Shown: positions 24,374 through 33,110 of the stretch, in pieces
Numbering within the stretch: the stretch's first letter is position 1
Layout of the letters: each line of letters opens with the position of its first letter
Assembly (NCBI RefSeq): GCF_026015295.1
Contig: NZ_JAPDUW010000001.1
Span: 2,108,001 to 2,172,000, forward strand
Source of the DNA: Segatella copri
GTDB lineage: Bacteria > Bacteroidota > Bacteroidia > Bacteroidales > Bacteroidaceae
Reading direction: 5' to 3'
Length of the DNA: 64,000 bases
Notes under the pieces: generated by a model
What the model saw: only the letters and a program-made list of their open reading frames with translations
Databases searched by the model: none
Told to the model about the DNA's origin: nothing
Translations under genes and position numbers: made by a program

Positions 24374-25987
24374 TTACTCACAAATAGGTCTAATAGAACG
24401 CAAAGTCAAGATTGGCTCATATGTCAAATCTGAATCTTCCTCATTGAAGTATAAATAATAAGCATTCAATCCATGCCCCCTACTTGAACTCCAATAATAG
24501 CCAAAGGAATCTTTACGATAGATACCATAATCACTCTTTCTACCTGCGCCTGGCAAAAAGATACTTTTACCAGAAGGACCTGTAACCTTGCAACCTGTTG
24601 TCCCATTGTAAGTAATCCAACTCCAACGACATCTATCTATCAGTTCTTTAAACTGCTTACGAGTTGGAGTTTTCAATTTTCCTTCAGAAAGAAGATAAGC
24701 CACATCAAACTTGGTACCTGCAATTTCCTTATCTGTTGGAAATCCATCCAAAGAATGACCATTCATTCCATTTGCCCAACGATAATACTCCCCATACTCT
24801 TCAGGTTTAGTGGCACCTAAATTACAACCACACCATTTTACACTAAGTCCGAGATCAACAACAGCAGAAGTATCGATATTACTTTCTTGAACCATGTAAT
24901 CGGTAATATACATCGTAGCCTCTTTATCTTCTTCTTTCAAGAATTTGGGTTTTGGAACATCTAGCGGTTTGGATGACACCTTTTCTTGCACACGTTCAAC
25001 CTCTTGTGGCTCAGAATCTTCTTTAATTGCAGTTGACATATATAGAGTCTCTTCAGATTGAACCTTCTCGTTTTTTACATGAACTGCCTGAGCATTCTCC
25101 GTACCCAGCGCATCCAAGAAATCCACTATCGTATGATATCGTTCCTTTCTTCTTGGTTGCATTGCCTTTTCAATAACTCGCTTCGTCTGCTCACTTATGC
25201 CCATCTGCAATTCCGGCAAACCTTCATCAAAGACTGCAGTTGCCTCAGGAGGTGTTTGACCAGTCAACATCTTGAACATAGTAGCTCCCAAAGAATATAT
25301 GTCTGTTTCTGGAGAGAACATTCCCAATCCTCCCACACGAGATTGCTCAATAGGTGCATAGCCTACGCTCACTCCAACAGGACTACTCGTAGTCTGTTCA
25401 CCAGCTACATCATAGTTTTTTGACATACCAAAGTCTATCAAGACCACATCCCCATTCTGTCGCAACAAGACATTGCCAGGCTTCACATCCAAGTGGTTCA
25501 TATTATGGGCATGGATATACTGCAAGGCAGATGCTATCTGTCTCGTATATTTCAAGGTCTCATCTTCCGATAAAGAACCATTCTTCTCTATCAAATCCGA
25601 CAATGAGCCACCATCGATGTACTCCATGACATAATAAGCGGTACCATTCTCCTCAAACACATCCAACACCTTTATAATATGAGGGTGAGTCAACTTAGAG
25701 ATATTCTTCGCTTCCTTGATAAACTTCTGGCGAAACTTCTCCACCAATTCAGCACTTCCTGTAGAAGGAACTGTCACCATAGATGATTCTTCATCACGAT
25801 TACAGAGTTCCTTCATAAAGAATTCTTTGATTGTCACTTCGATTTCTGCATCAATCGTGCCCAAGGCACCTGCTACAGAAACCTTCTGCTTAGCCAAATA
25901 GGTGATTCCGAAACCACCTTGACCGAGCACTCGCTCAATTTTGTATTTGCCATTGCAGAGAATGGCGTTATTGCTTAGTTGATTCAT
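24374..25987 (-). CDS. Ser/Thr protein kinase with C-terminal FISUMP-like domain
   Basis: Hanks-type kinase, 537 residues. The N-terminal kinase domain has GQGGFG (22-27), Lys54 in TIKEFF, catalytic HLDVKPGN (Asp167), DFG (185-187) and an activation-segment APIEQ. A linker of about 80 residues contains two threonine motifs, EETLYM (Thr314) and EATMYI (Thr358). Residues 375-537 form a FISUMP/FGE-sulfatase-like domain (VDLGLSVKW...YYRWANG...RSIRPICE), a fold used elsewhere for ligand binding. No transmembrane helix is seen. It lies 10 bp after the IS-split FISUMP gene and 2 bp before the caspase gene. Confidence 0.92.
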   Translation of the reverse strand: MNQLSNNAILCNGKYKIERVLGQGGFGITYLAKQKVSVAGALGTIDAEIEVTIKEFFMKELCNRDEESSMVTVPSTGSAELVEKFRQKFIKEAKNISKLTHPHIIKVLDVFEENGTAYYVMEYIDGGSLSDLIEKNGSLSEDETLKYTRQIASALQYIHAHNMNHLDVKPGNVLLRQNGDVVLIDFGMSKNYDVAGEQTTSSPVGVSVGYAPIEQSRVGGLGMFSPETDIYSLGATMFKMLTGQTPPEATAVFDEGLPELQMGISEQTKRVIEKAMQPRRKERYHTIVDFLDALGTENAQAVHVKNEKVQSEETLYMSTAIKEDSEPQEVERVQEKVSSKPLDVPKPKFLKEEDKEATMYITDYMVQESNIDTSAVVDLGLSVKWCGCNLGATKPEEYGEYYRWANGMNGHSLDGFPTDKEIAGTKFDVAYLLSEGKLKTPTRKQFKELIDRCRWSWITYNGTTGCKVTGPSGKSIFLPGAGRKSDYGIYRKDSFGYYWSSSRGHGLNAYYLYFNEEDSDLTYEPILTLRSIRPICE

Positions 25988-26167
25988 AACCTCAGCACTA
26001 TTTAGCTTTTACAGTTCTAACTGGTATTCCGTATCCTCCAAAAAGAGTGGTCTTATATATACCTTTCTCGTTATAGATATCAGGTACTTGTATCTCTTTG
26101 GGATTATCACTTTCATATACTTGCCAAAAATACGCATCAAAAGAGTCTTCAAAATCTTTAAGATGCA

Positions 26168-27758
26168 CCTCAAATCCGCAACCTATAGGGTTTAGTGGGA
26201 TTTTGCTTGCAAAGCGACAAAATTCATTTTATTGTACATATTTCTTGCACAACAGAAATGTCGCAGACACAAAATCCCCTTACCCCATAAAGCGACTTGA
26301 GGTAATACGCTGGTTTAACCAGAAAAGCATGGTCTTTAACCAAAGTCTGTCTTGAACAGGTTGGCATAAGCATTGTTGTCTGAGTAAATGTTCAATACAT
26401 GCCTACGTGATGTCTTAATCCATTTCGCAGGAACAGAGATGAACTTGAAAACAAAGGTCTTGATTCTGCTGGTGGCACGCAATCCAAATTCATGGGTTTT
26501 CAATCTCTGCATAATAGCTTTGTAGAAGTTTCTGATGAGAGCTGTCATAAGCAGGAATACAGTATTCTGTGCCATGAACGATTTTGGCAATCGATTCCAG
26601 CCAAAGCCATTGTTCATGTCATCGAAGATGCGTTCCTTGCCACCACGAAGATTGTAGAATTCCACGATGTCTCTTGCACTCGACTTGTAATCGTTAGTCA
26701 GTATACATCTGTAGGTATATTCGCCTTCCCAAATGTCAAGGTATCCATCTATTCGCCTTTGTCTCTGTATGACAAGACGATACGGTTTTCCTTTCCATTT
26801 CTCAACAAGGATAGAATTCAACTCAAACTCAATACCGTTGATTTCAACAGTTTTCCATCCAGTTAAGGCAAACATGGAATCGTAGAAAGAAGAGCATCTG
26901 TTGGCACGAATATAAAAATGCCTGCAATGAGCCTCTACCATATCTACGATTTCCTCCGAACATGAGCCGCAATCCATGCGGGCACGAGAAATATATATTT
27001 CCGAAGCCTCCAATCGCTTGAAGATTCTTTCCAAAGTCTCTCTTTGGTTGAAGCGCACGTTTGTGTTACCGTCTCTATTTTCAATACCGACAATCATGTC
27101 GTTAATGACTGCCACCCCTGGACTATAGCCCAAGAACTTCTTGTAGGTTGGTTTTGCATCATACTTCTCTGTTTCAATGAACTGATGGTCAAAGTCAAAA
27201 TCATACTCTTGACCGGATTTCAATTGACCAGTAGCAAGCAGGGCATTGACCAGTAAGCAGTTCATCTTGTCTGCAGTATTGAAATCATAGGATTTGCCAG
27301 AAGCAGACTTATAGGTGATGCTCTTAAAAGTCAGTTCTTCGATAGCACGTAATATGGTGTCTGCGCTGCAAGTGCGAAGAGTTGGATGAAGAGACAAATG
27401 TTTCATCAGGTGAGTTGTAACATCCTCAATACATGAGCCACCACAAAGATATACGCACATCAGAGAGCGTAGAATCTCGCTATATTGATAACCAAACATA
27501 GTGCATCTCAATCCCAAGGTGGAATCTATGGTTTGAGCTAAAAGAGCATCAAATTGCTCCATAATCGAAAAAATTCCCCCAAAAGGAGTGAGTTTCTCAG
27601 ATTTTATTTGTATCTTTGCCATGTCATATTAGAGTTTTGCTTGTCTTCTTTTCGCAACACTAAGGTAAGTGAAAATTCTGACATGGAAAAATCCTGGGTA
27701 ACTTTTTGTTGCTCAGGCACTTATAAATAATGTTAAATATAGTGTTGCGGAATTAAGG
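26168..27758 (-). mobile_element. IS1380-family insertion sequence, complete
   Basis: A 1591-bp element with imperfect terminal inverted repeats, CCTCAAATCCGCAAC at 26168 and CCTTAATTCCGCAAC (minus strand) at 27758. They share 12 of 15 bases, including TCCGCAAC. The target duplication ATGCA is present on both sides (26163-26167 and 27759-27763). One intact transposase gene is carried. The element is inserted in a FISUMP-domain gene in the same orientation as the host operon. Confidence 0.9.
26336..27622 (-). CDS. IS1380-family transposase
   Basis: DDE transposase of 428 residues, intact. N-terminal segment LTPFGGIFSIMEQFDALLAQ and the central FDHQFIETEKYDAKPTY and RMDCGSCSEEIV segments match the family. 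The C-terminal YNLRGGKERIFDDMNNGFGW is the expected YREN-like region with the catalytic Glu. There are no frameshifts, so the element could still be mobile. Confidence 0.93.
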   Translation of the reverse strand: MAKIQIKSEKLTPFGGIFSIMEQFDALLAQTIDSTLGLRCTMFGYQYSEILRSLMCVYLCGGSCIEDVTTHLMKHLSLHPTLRTCSADTILRAIEELTFKSITYKSASGKSYDFNTADKMNCLLVNALLATGQLKSGQEYDFDFDHQFIETEKYDAKPTYKKFLGYSPGVAVINDMIVGIENRDGNTNVRFNQRETLERIFKRLEASEIYISRARMDCGSCSEEIVDMVEAHCRHFYIRANRCSSFYDSMFALTGWKTVEINGIEFELNSILVEKWKGKPYRLVIQRQRRIDGYLDIWEGEYTYRCILTNDYKSSARDIVEFYNLRGGKERIFDDMNNGFGWNRLPKSFMAQNTVFLLMTALIRNFYKAIMQRLKTHEFGLRATSRIKTFVFKFISVPAKWIKTSRRHVLNIYSDNNAYANLFKTDFG

Positions 27759-28199
27759 ATGCATATAACCATATCCCTTAAACGTAATGGCATTGCCATT
27801 AGGTCCAAGTACAATGTAGGCGGTATTACTACCATCACTTTTTCTACTGATTTCACAAAACTCTTGAAGTTCATCGACTTGTTCTTCTGTCGGAATATTA
27901 TATTTCAGAGCTTTTGGATATGGCAAGAACAGTACCTCATCCCCATCTTTTACATAGTCCGAGGCCCATAAAGTTCCACTTGGAAGCCCTAAGTCTACAT
28001 ACTCAACACCTTCCAATGCAGAATCCTTAGCTACCATATCGACACCATCTTGATAGCCAGCATTGTAACCTGCCATATAAGCATCAGCTACAACTTGTTT
28101 TAACGCTTCTGCTACTTTACCTTCTGCGTATAATTTTGCATTATCTATATTACTCATATTCTTCTTTTCCCTTTAATAAACCGACAAAAGTTAATCACA

Positions 28200-28766
28200 T
28201 CAAACAACAAAATCATAACGACACAATGCCTTTTTTATAAGATGGTTACAATCTAGCAGCCCATTCTTAAAACCAACAGTATTAATAAGTACCTTTGAAG
28301 TTACTTTGACTTTCTTACCAGCCAAGAGTTCAACCCCTTTCTGAGTGTCACTTTTTACGATATTTCCCTCTTCATCTTTCTCTGGTAAATTACGAACTTT
28401 CAAAAACTCGTCAACTGCAGTTCCTTCTGGGTAAAAAATATTTGCAGTGCGATATAAATATCCATGATCAACAGTATTCCATTCAAAGATTGGGTTCTGA
28501 AATGTGGTTGGAAACCAATTTATTGCACGTTCTGTTCCATCAGGGCTATGCACTTCAATAACCAAGAACTCATAGTCTTTTCCCATAAAGTGCTGACTAC
28601 CTATTCTATCTCCCATCTCTTCCAATGGTGGAAAAATGAGAATATCACCTTCATTTAGAGCCGCACTCCCACCAAAGATTGGTTTCATACTATTTGAAAA
28701 TACTCCCAATCCCATTTTCATATTTGCATTACCAGCATTAGTCGAAACTCTTTCACTAATTGTCAT
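28200..28766 (-). CDS. Hypothetical protein of the signalling island
   Basis: A 188-residue soluble protein with no signal peptide or membrane helix and no recognised family. It begins MTISERVSTNAGNANMKMG; the middle is beta-rich (EGDILIFPPLEEM, YEFLVIEVHSPDG) and the C terminus is short and basic-hydrophobic. It sits 42 bp before the split FISUMP gene and 194 bp after the intact one, all on the minus strand. This suggests it works with the FISUMP proteins, but nothing in the sequence shows how. Confidence 0.7.
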   Translation of the reverse strand: MTISERVSTNAGNANMKMGLGVFSNSMKPIFGGSAALNEGDILIFPPLEEMGDRIGSQHFMGKDYEFLVIEVHSPDGTERAINWFPTTFQNPIFEWNTVDHGYLYRTANIFYPEGTAVDEFLKVRNLPEKDEEGNIVKSDTQKGVELLAGKKVKVTSKVLINTVGFKNGLLDCNHLIKKALCRYDFVV

Positions 28767-28960
28767 AATTAACCTTTTAAATTTTATATTATATTATAAT
28801 TTTCAATATCAAACTTTTAGTATCAATCATTCCACAGACTCCTGCTATAGAAACAAACTACTAGAGCAAGTAGATGAATTCGAAATCTCCTTATCCAAGT
28901 ATACACTGGATTTTGTATTTGACATTGCTAAAACTGTGTTATACTTACTTCATGCCAATT

Positions 28961-29530
28961 TCACGGCTTTGCTTTTACCTTTCTAACAGGTATTCTATAT
29001 CCAGAGAAAAGGCAGTCTGTACCTAAAACCCCACTAGAATAGAAATATGGCACATGAAATTCCTTCGGATTATCACTATTATAAATCTGCCAGAAAAACG
29101 GCAAATAGTTACTACACTTCTCAAGAATGTCTATATATCCATATCCCTCAAAAGTGACAGAATTACCATTAGGTCCCAAAACCATATATATATATTTATC
29201 AGCTGCAGAATCATTCATGCTAATAATCTTGCAATACTCCCCAAGTTCATTAACTTGCTCTTCTGAAGGAATATCATATTTCAGAGCTTCAGGATATGGT
29301 AAGAACAGCACCTCATTCCCATCTTTTACATAATCCGAAGCCCATAATGTTCCACTCGGAAGTCCCAAGTCAACAAACTCAGTCTCTTCCGATACAGAAT
29401 CCTTAGCTACCTTACCAATACCATCTTGATAGCCTGCATTGTAACCCGCTAGATAAGCATCTGCAACAACTTGACTTAACGCATCAGCAACCTTTCCCTC
29501 AGCGTATTTTTTAGCTTTATCTATATTCAT
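28961..29530 (-). CDS. FISUMP-domain protein with conserved N-terminal helix
   Basis: A 189-residue protein. Residues 1-40 form an alanine-rich helix (KKYAEGKVADALSQVVADAY then AGYNAGYQDG) shared almost word for word with the split paralogue. The FISUMP-like domain runs from VDLGLPSGTLWASDY to YRIPVRKVKAK. The start is set at ATG 29530 because MNIDKAKKY aligns with the paralogue's first residues. ATG 29542, 2 bp after the kinase stop, would add four codons and cannot be excluded. There is no signal peptide, so it is likely cytoplasmic, like the kinase that carries the same domain. Confidence 0.8.
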   Translation of the reverse strand: MNIDKAKKYAEGKVADALSQVVADAYLAGYNAGYQDGIGKVAKDSVSEETEFVDLGLPSGTLWASDYVKDGNEVLFLPYPEALKYDIPSEEQVNELGEYCKIISMNDSAADKYIYMVLGPNGNSVTFEGYGYIDILEKCSNYLPFFWQIYNSDNPKEFHVPYFYSSGVLGTDCLFSGYRIPVRKVKAKP

Positions 29531-29544
29531 ATTTTTAATCATAT

Positions 29545-31299
29545 CTAAAAATCTTCATCGAGATTCATTATTTGCTGAAGAGAACTTTTTTCACCAGACA
29601 CATATATTGTCATATATTCTCCAGAAGCTCCAATATCTAAATGAATAAGCATATAACCATTTCCTAAATGATAGAAATCATCCCTTACCGGGTATTGATT
29701 ATATGTTTTCAACTTTTTACCAGACACAGATTTTATTATAGAGTTTCTGATTTTATCCTCGTAATTATCATTAAAAGAACCGACATTAATGATCATCATC
29801 ATTGCTCCAGCATGAGGGCCCTTCAAATACATATTACATTCTCTTGTTGAACTATTACTGAGAGTCATCCCCATAATAGAGAACTTTCCTCTATAAATAG
29901 CTCCAAAGGAGCCGTAATTATCATACTCACCGCCATTATCTTCCATTTGTTTCAAGGAAGAATTGGAACTAAACAATCCAAAATCCACACCATATTCTCC
30001 ATTGTTACTCTCCGAAAGAAATTCTTTTATCATCTCCCCTATATCTGTACCCTGATATGACTTTTGGACTTCTACTTGCAAGGTTCCATCCTTCTTATCG
30101 TCTTCTTTTGGGGCTGCCGAAGTTGCAGCAACAACATTCTCTGATATTGCTGTATCAACATTACGATTATTAGGCTGATTTGCCGTTGCTGATTGTTTCT
30201 GATATATCAAAAAAACAACAAATAAACTTCCAATTATCCCCACAACTATAACCAAAGTGATTAGTAACCCTTTTACTTTACTATTCTTTGTAGGAACTAT
30301 TGACTTAGACAAACTATTATCTTTTGCAACTCGCTTTGAGTTCAGATAAAGGGTGTCCTCATTCGTAGAAAAATGTCGAGATGAAGAAGGTTGAGTATTA
30401 AAGTGCACTTTCTCGATTTTTTTTGTTTTAAATTCTGCAACGTTTTGAGGCCTCTTCAACCTTTTCTCTTGCATCATCCAAACTACCAACGTCTTCATTT
30501 CCTCAGAGACATTAGGCATCGGGAGGGCGAGATGCTTGTCCTCTGTCTCGTCTTCAGAAAGATCAGAAACTGATGGTGGGTCTTGATTGGTAAGTAACTT
30601 ATACATAGTGGCACCAAGGGCATAAAAGTCTGTCCATGGACCGAACTTATCATAGCTCTGCGCCATCTGCTCACTAGGGGCATAACCATTCGTATAACTG
30701 ATACCAGTGCTCATCGTAGCACCACCTACCGTACTCTGCTGCTTACTTGCACCAAAGTCTATCAACTTGACTACATTATGACTATCCACCATAATATTGG
30801 CTGGCTTGATGTCAAGATGGAACATACCTTCGTTATGGATTGCCTCAAGACCATCCAATATCTGATTCAAGTAATTGCGAACCTCAGACTCTGCCAAAGG
30901 TGCATTGGTACGCTTCAAACGTGCAGATAGATTTTCTCCATCCACATAATCCATCACATAATACGCAGTACCATTCTCCTCAAAAAGGTCATAGACCTTG
31001 ACAATATGAGGATTACTGATACTACGAAGACGGCGAGCTTCTTTCTTAAATTTCTCTCGCTGTTGCTCAAAACTATTGGTATTCTCGGCATTGCTTACGC
31101 TAATGGTTGTACTATTACCATCACGCTGGCACACTCCTTTTACAAAGAACTCTTTGATGGCATAAGTCTCATCAAACTCAATGTTCTTTGCTAAATAGGT
31201 GTTGCCGAAACCACCTGAAGCCAAATAGCTTTCTATCTTGTAAGTTCCGTGTAGGATGGTTCCTACCTGGAGCATATTTTGATTATTAATTTCGTCCAT
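29545..31299 (-). CDS. Membrane Ser/Thr protein kinase
   Basis: Hanks-type kinase, 584 residues. The kinase domain has SGGFG (28-32), Lys49 in AIKEFF, HLDIKPAN (Asp163), DFG (181-183) and the GYAPSEQM segment. A linker carries the motif EDTLYL (Thr316). One transmembrane helix at about 344-367 is followed by an extracytoplasmic domain of about 215 residues with no recognised family, probably a sensor. The start overlaps the PP2C stop by 14 bp, so kinase and phosphatase are translationally coupled. Confidence 0.93.
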   Translation of the reverse strand: MDEINNQNMLQVGTILHGTYKIESYLASGGFGNTYLAKNIEFDETYAIKEFFVKGVCQRDGNSTTISVSNAENTNSFEQQREKFKKEARRLRSISNPHIVKVYDLFEENGTAYYVMDYVDGENLSARLKRTNAPLAESEVRNYLNQILDGLEAIHNEGMFHLDIKPANIMVDSHNVVKLIDFGASKQQSTVGGATMSTGISYTNGYAPSEQMAQSYDKFGPWTDFYALGATMYKLLTNQDPPSVSDLSEDETEDKHLALPMPNVSEEMKTLVVWMMQEKRLKRPQNVAEFKTKKIEKVHFNTQPSSSRHFSTNEDTLYLNSKRVAKDNSLSKSIVPTKNSKVKGLLITLVIVVGIIGSLFVVFLIYQKQSATANQPNNRNVDTAISENVVAATSAAPKEDDKKDGTLQVEVQKSYQGTDIGEMIKEFLSESNNGEYGVDFGLFSSNSSLKQMEDNGGEYDNYGSFGAIYRGKFSIMGMTLSNSSTRECNMYLKGPHAGAMMMIINVGSFNDNYEDKIRNSIIKSVSGKKLKTYNQYPVRDDFYHLGNGYMLIHLDIGASGEYMTIYVSGEKSSLQQIMNLDEDF

Positions 31300-32455
31300 T
31301 CTTTGTTGTATCTTCTTTTGTAGAATCTTGTATTGTTGTATCTGTCTCTAAATTTTGCTGGCTATTAAGCTCTTTCACGGTCACTATAGAATCCTCTAGA
31401 AGAGAATCCAGCAAAGCTGCCTCTGCTTTATGCTTGCTATAGTAGCCATAACCAGCCATGCCAACAGCAGCCAATACCACTAAGGCAACAAAGCCCATGA
31501 AGAGAGATTTCTTTCTTTTCTGCTTATTCACCAAATCAACGACTACACTATCAGGAACAGGCGGCGGTGTACCAGCAGGCTTTACGACTTCAACATCAGA
31601 AGAAGCAGTCACCTCTTCCACATCTGGCTTGATATTCAAAGCATTGCATTTCGCCGTAAGCTCTTCATTTACAAGACTCACATCAGCCTCGTCATGACTC
31701 ACCTCTTTGATGTGTACTATATAAGCAGAATGATTATCTTTATTATCTGAGGTTTCTGAAATCAGCATCTGGCGCTTCTCTTCATCACGAACATTCGCAA
31801 CAAAGACATCCAACAGCTCCTCATCCTCCATCTGTTCCAACATGCCGTCAGAACAAATGTAGAAGTAATCACCTGGCTGAATATCAGAAATATGGATAAC
31901 ATCAGGTTTCGGATGATTTCTATCTCCAGCTATCATCGCACGGGTGATGACATTTTTCTGTGGAAATGTCTTCATCTCCTCATAGGTCAACTCACCTGCC
32001 TGATAAAGATCATACACCAGGGAATGGTCACGACTCTTATATAATATGGTATGCGAAGATGGACGGAGATGGTATATTCTACTATCTCCAATGTGAGCTG
32101 CCGTACATCCATTACTGTGAAAATACAGCAAAGTTAAAGTTGTTCCCATCTGACGGGAATCTCCCGCAATAGCCAGTTTATCCAGTTCTTCGTAGGCATA
32201 CGCCAAAGCATCAGACAGCAACTTATCTTCCAAGCCTTCGGAAGCAACTGCATGCTGCAACAAAAACGAAGAAAGACTTTTGCAAATACTTTGGCTTGCC
32301 ACCTCTCCATGCTCATGTCCACCCATACCATCACAAAGCAAAAACAAACGGTCATTCTCCGTAGCTTTGCCCTCTATTGGATAGATGCTATCTTCCTGGT
32401 TCGCCCTTTTACCCAACTCATGGATAGCTAAAGGCTGATATATCTTGATTCTCAT
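31286..32455 (-). CDS. PP2C-family Ser/Thr phosphatase with C-terminal membrane helix
   Basis: Metal-dependent protein phosphatase, 389 residues, the expected antagonist of the neighbouring kinases. Metal ligands are visible in RANQEDS (Asp22), LCDGMGGHEHGE (Asp42), CSDGMLE and DNHSAYIV. A proline-rich linker and one helix (about 315-338, SLFMGFVALVVLAAVG) anchor it, leaving a short charged tail outside. It overlaps the kinase gene by 14 bp and follows the zinc ribbon-FHA gene by 8 bp. Confidence 0.93.
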   Translation of the reverse strand: MRIKIYQPLAIHELGKRANQEDSIYPIEGKATENDRLFLLCDGMGGHEHGEVASQSICKSLSSFLLQHAVASEGLEDKLLSDALAYAYEELDKLAIAGDSRQMGTTLTLLYFHSNGCTAAHIGDSRIYHLRPSSHTILYKSRDHSLVYDLYQAGELTYEEMKTFPQKNVITRAMIAGDRNHPKPDVIHISDIQPGDYFYICSDGMLEQMEDEELLDVFVANVRDEEKRQMLISETSDNKDNHSAYIVHIKEVSHDEADVSLVNEELTAKCNALNIKPDVEEVTASSDVEVVKPAGTPPPVPDSVVVDLVNKQKRKKSLFMGFVALVVLAAVGMAGYGYYSKHKAEAALLDSLLEDSIVTVKELNSQQNLETDTTIQDSTKEDTTKNGRN

Positions 32456-32463
32456 TGTTAGCT

Positions 32464-33084
32464 TTATTTTTGATGATAAACAACAGTTGTGTTACCCATC
32501 TTGATGATACTTCCTTCTGTCAAGACGAGCTGGTCACCCTCGTTCAATAATTGTCCATTCACATAACTGGCATTTTTATTATGGTAGTTAGACACCACCA
32601 CCCTAACCTTGTCCGTAGAAGCCTTAATTACCTGGATGGCAAGATGCTGACGGCTCATATATCTATCATCAGTAACTATCTGTACAGTTGCCTGCGAAGT
32701 AGTAGCCTTGCGACCTATCACATTATTGCCGAACCCTAACGGATACTTCTTACCACCATAGAGCAAATAACCAGGAGTAACCTCTTCTTTCTTGCCTGCA
32801 AGGATTGTTTCATCAGATTGAGAAGGAGAAGAGGAATGCCCCACGTAAAGAGTTTCTCCATTATCTCGATTCACATACTGAGTCTCACCATTGCTGTTAC
32901 CAACATATTCTGTTTCCCCAAAAGATTGCGGAGTTGCAGCATGTTGCTGTGAGAACATCACTCTCAGCTGAGCTTTACATTGAGGACAAGTAATCACCTT
33001 AACCGCTTCGTTTTGAGAATTTCTCACGTCAAGCAATACACCGCAACTCGGACATTTGATTCTTTTAATTTCCATTGCTACCAT
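32464..33084 (-). CDS. Zinc ribbon-FHA protein with repeated threonine motifs
   Basis: A 206-residue cytoplasmic protein. An N-terminal zinc ribbon has CPSC (11-14) and CPQC (33-36). A linker then holds GETEYV (Thr58), GETQYV (Thr68), GETLYV (Thr78) and DETILA (Thr93); the first three are spaced exactly ten residues apart. The C-terminal FHA domain (about 118-203) has the phosphothreonine-binding residues of VIGRK, SRQH and NASYVNG. ATG at 33075 is an alternative start. It could be both a kinase substrate and a phosphothreonine reader. Confidence 0.9.
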   Translation of the reverse strand: MVAMEIKRIKCPSCGVLLDVRNSQNEAVKVITCPQCKAQLRVMFSQQHAATPQSFGETEYVGNSNGETQYVNRDNGETLYVGHSSSPSQSDETILAGKKEEVTPGYLLYGGKKYPLGFGNNVIGRKATTSQATVQIVTDDRYMSRQHLAIQVIKASTDKVRVVVSNYHNKNASYVNGQLLNEGDQLVLTEGSIIKMGNTTVVYHQK

Positions 33085-33110
33085 CTATTTTAATCAATTT
33101 TAATCAATGT

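Larger units (their letters stand above)
25998..28157 (-). pseudogene. FISUMP-domain protein gene split by an IS1380-family element
   Basis: The 5' part (28157 to about 27759) encodes MSNIDNAKLYAEGKVAEAL...VDLGLPSGTLWASDY...KGYGYMH. The 3' part (26167 to 25998) encodes LKDFEDSF...DNPKEIQVP...YGIPVRTVKAK and a stop. Removing 26168-27758 and one copy of the 5-bp duplication joins them in frame to a complete protein of about 190 residues that aligns along its whole length with the intact gene at 28961. As it stands, translation ends inside the IS end (stop at 27753-27755) and gives a 134-residue truncated product. Confidence 0.88.

Noticed and set aside
24374..29530. Diversity-generating retroelement target genes
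   Set aside because: FISUMP/FGE-like domains can be such targets, but no reverse transcriptase, template repeat or adenine-biased variable repeat was found.
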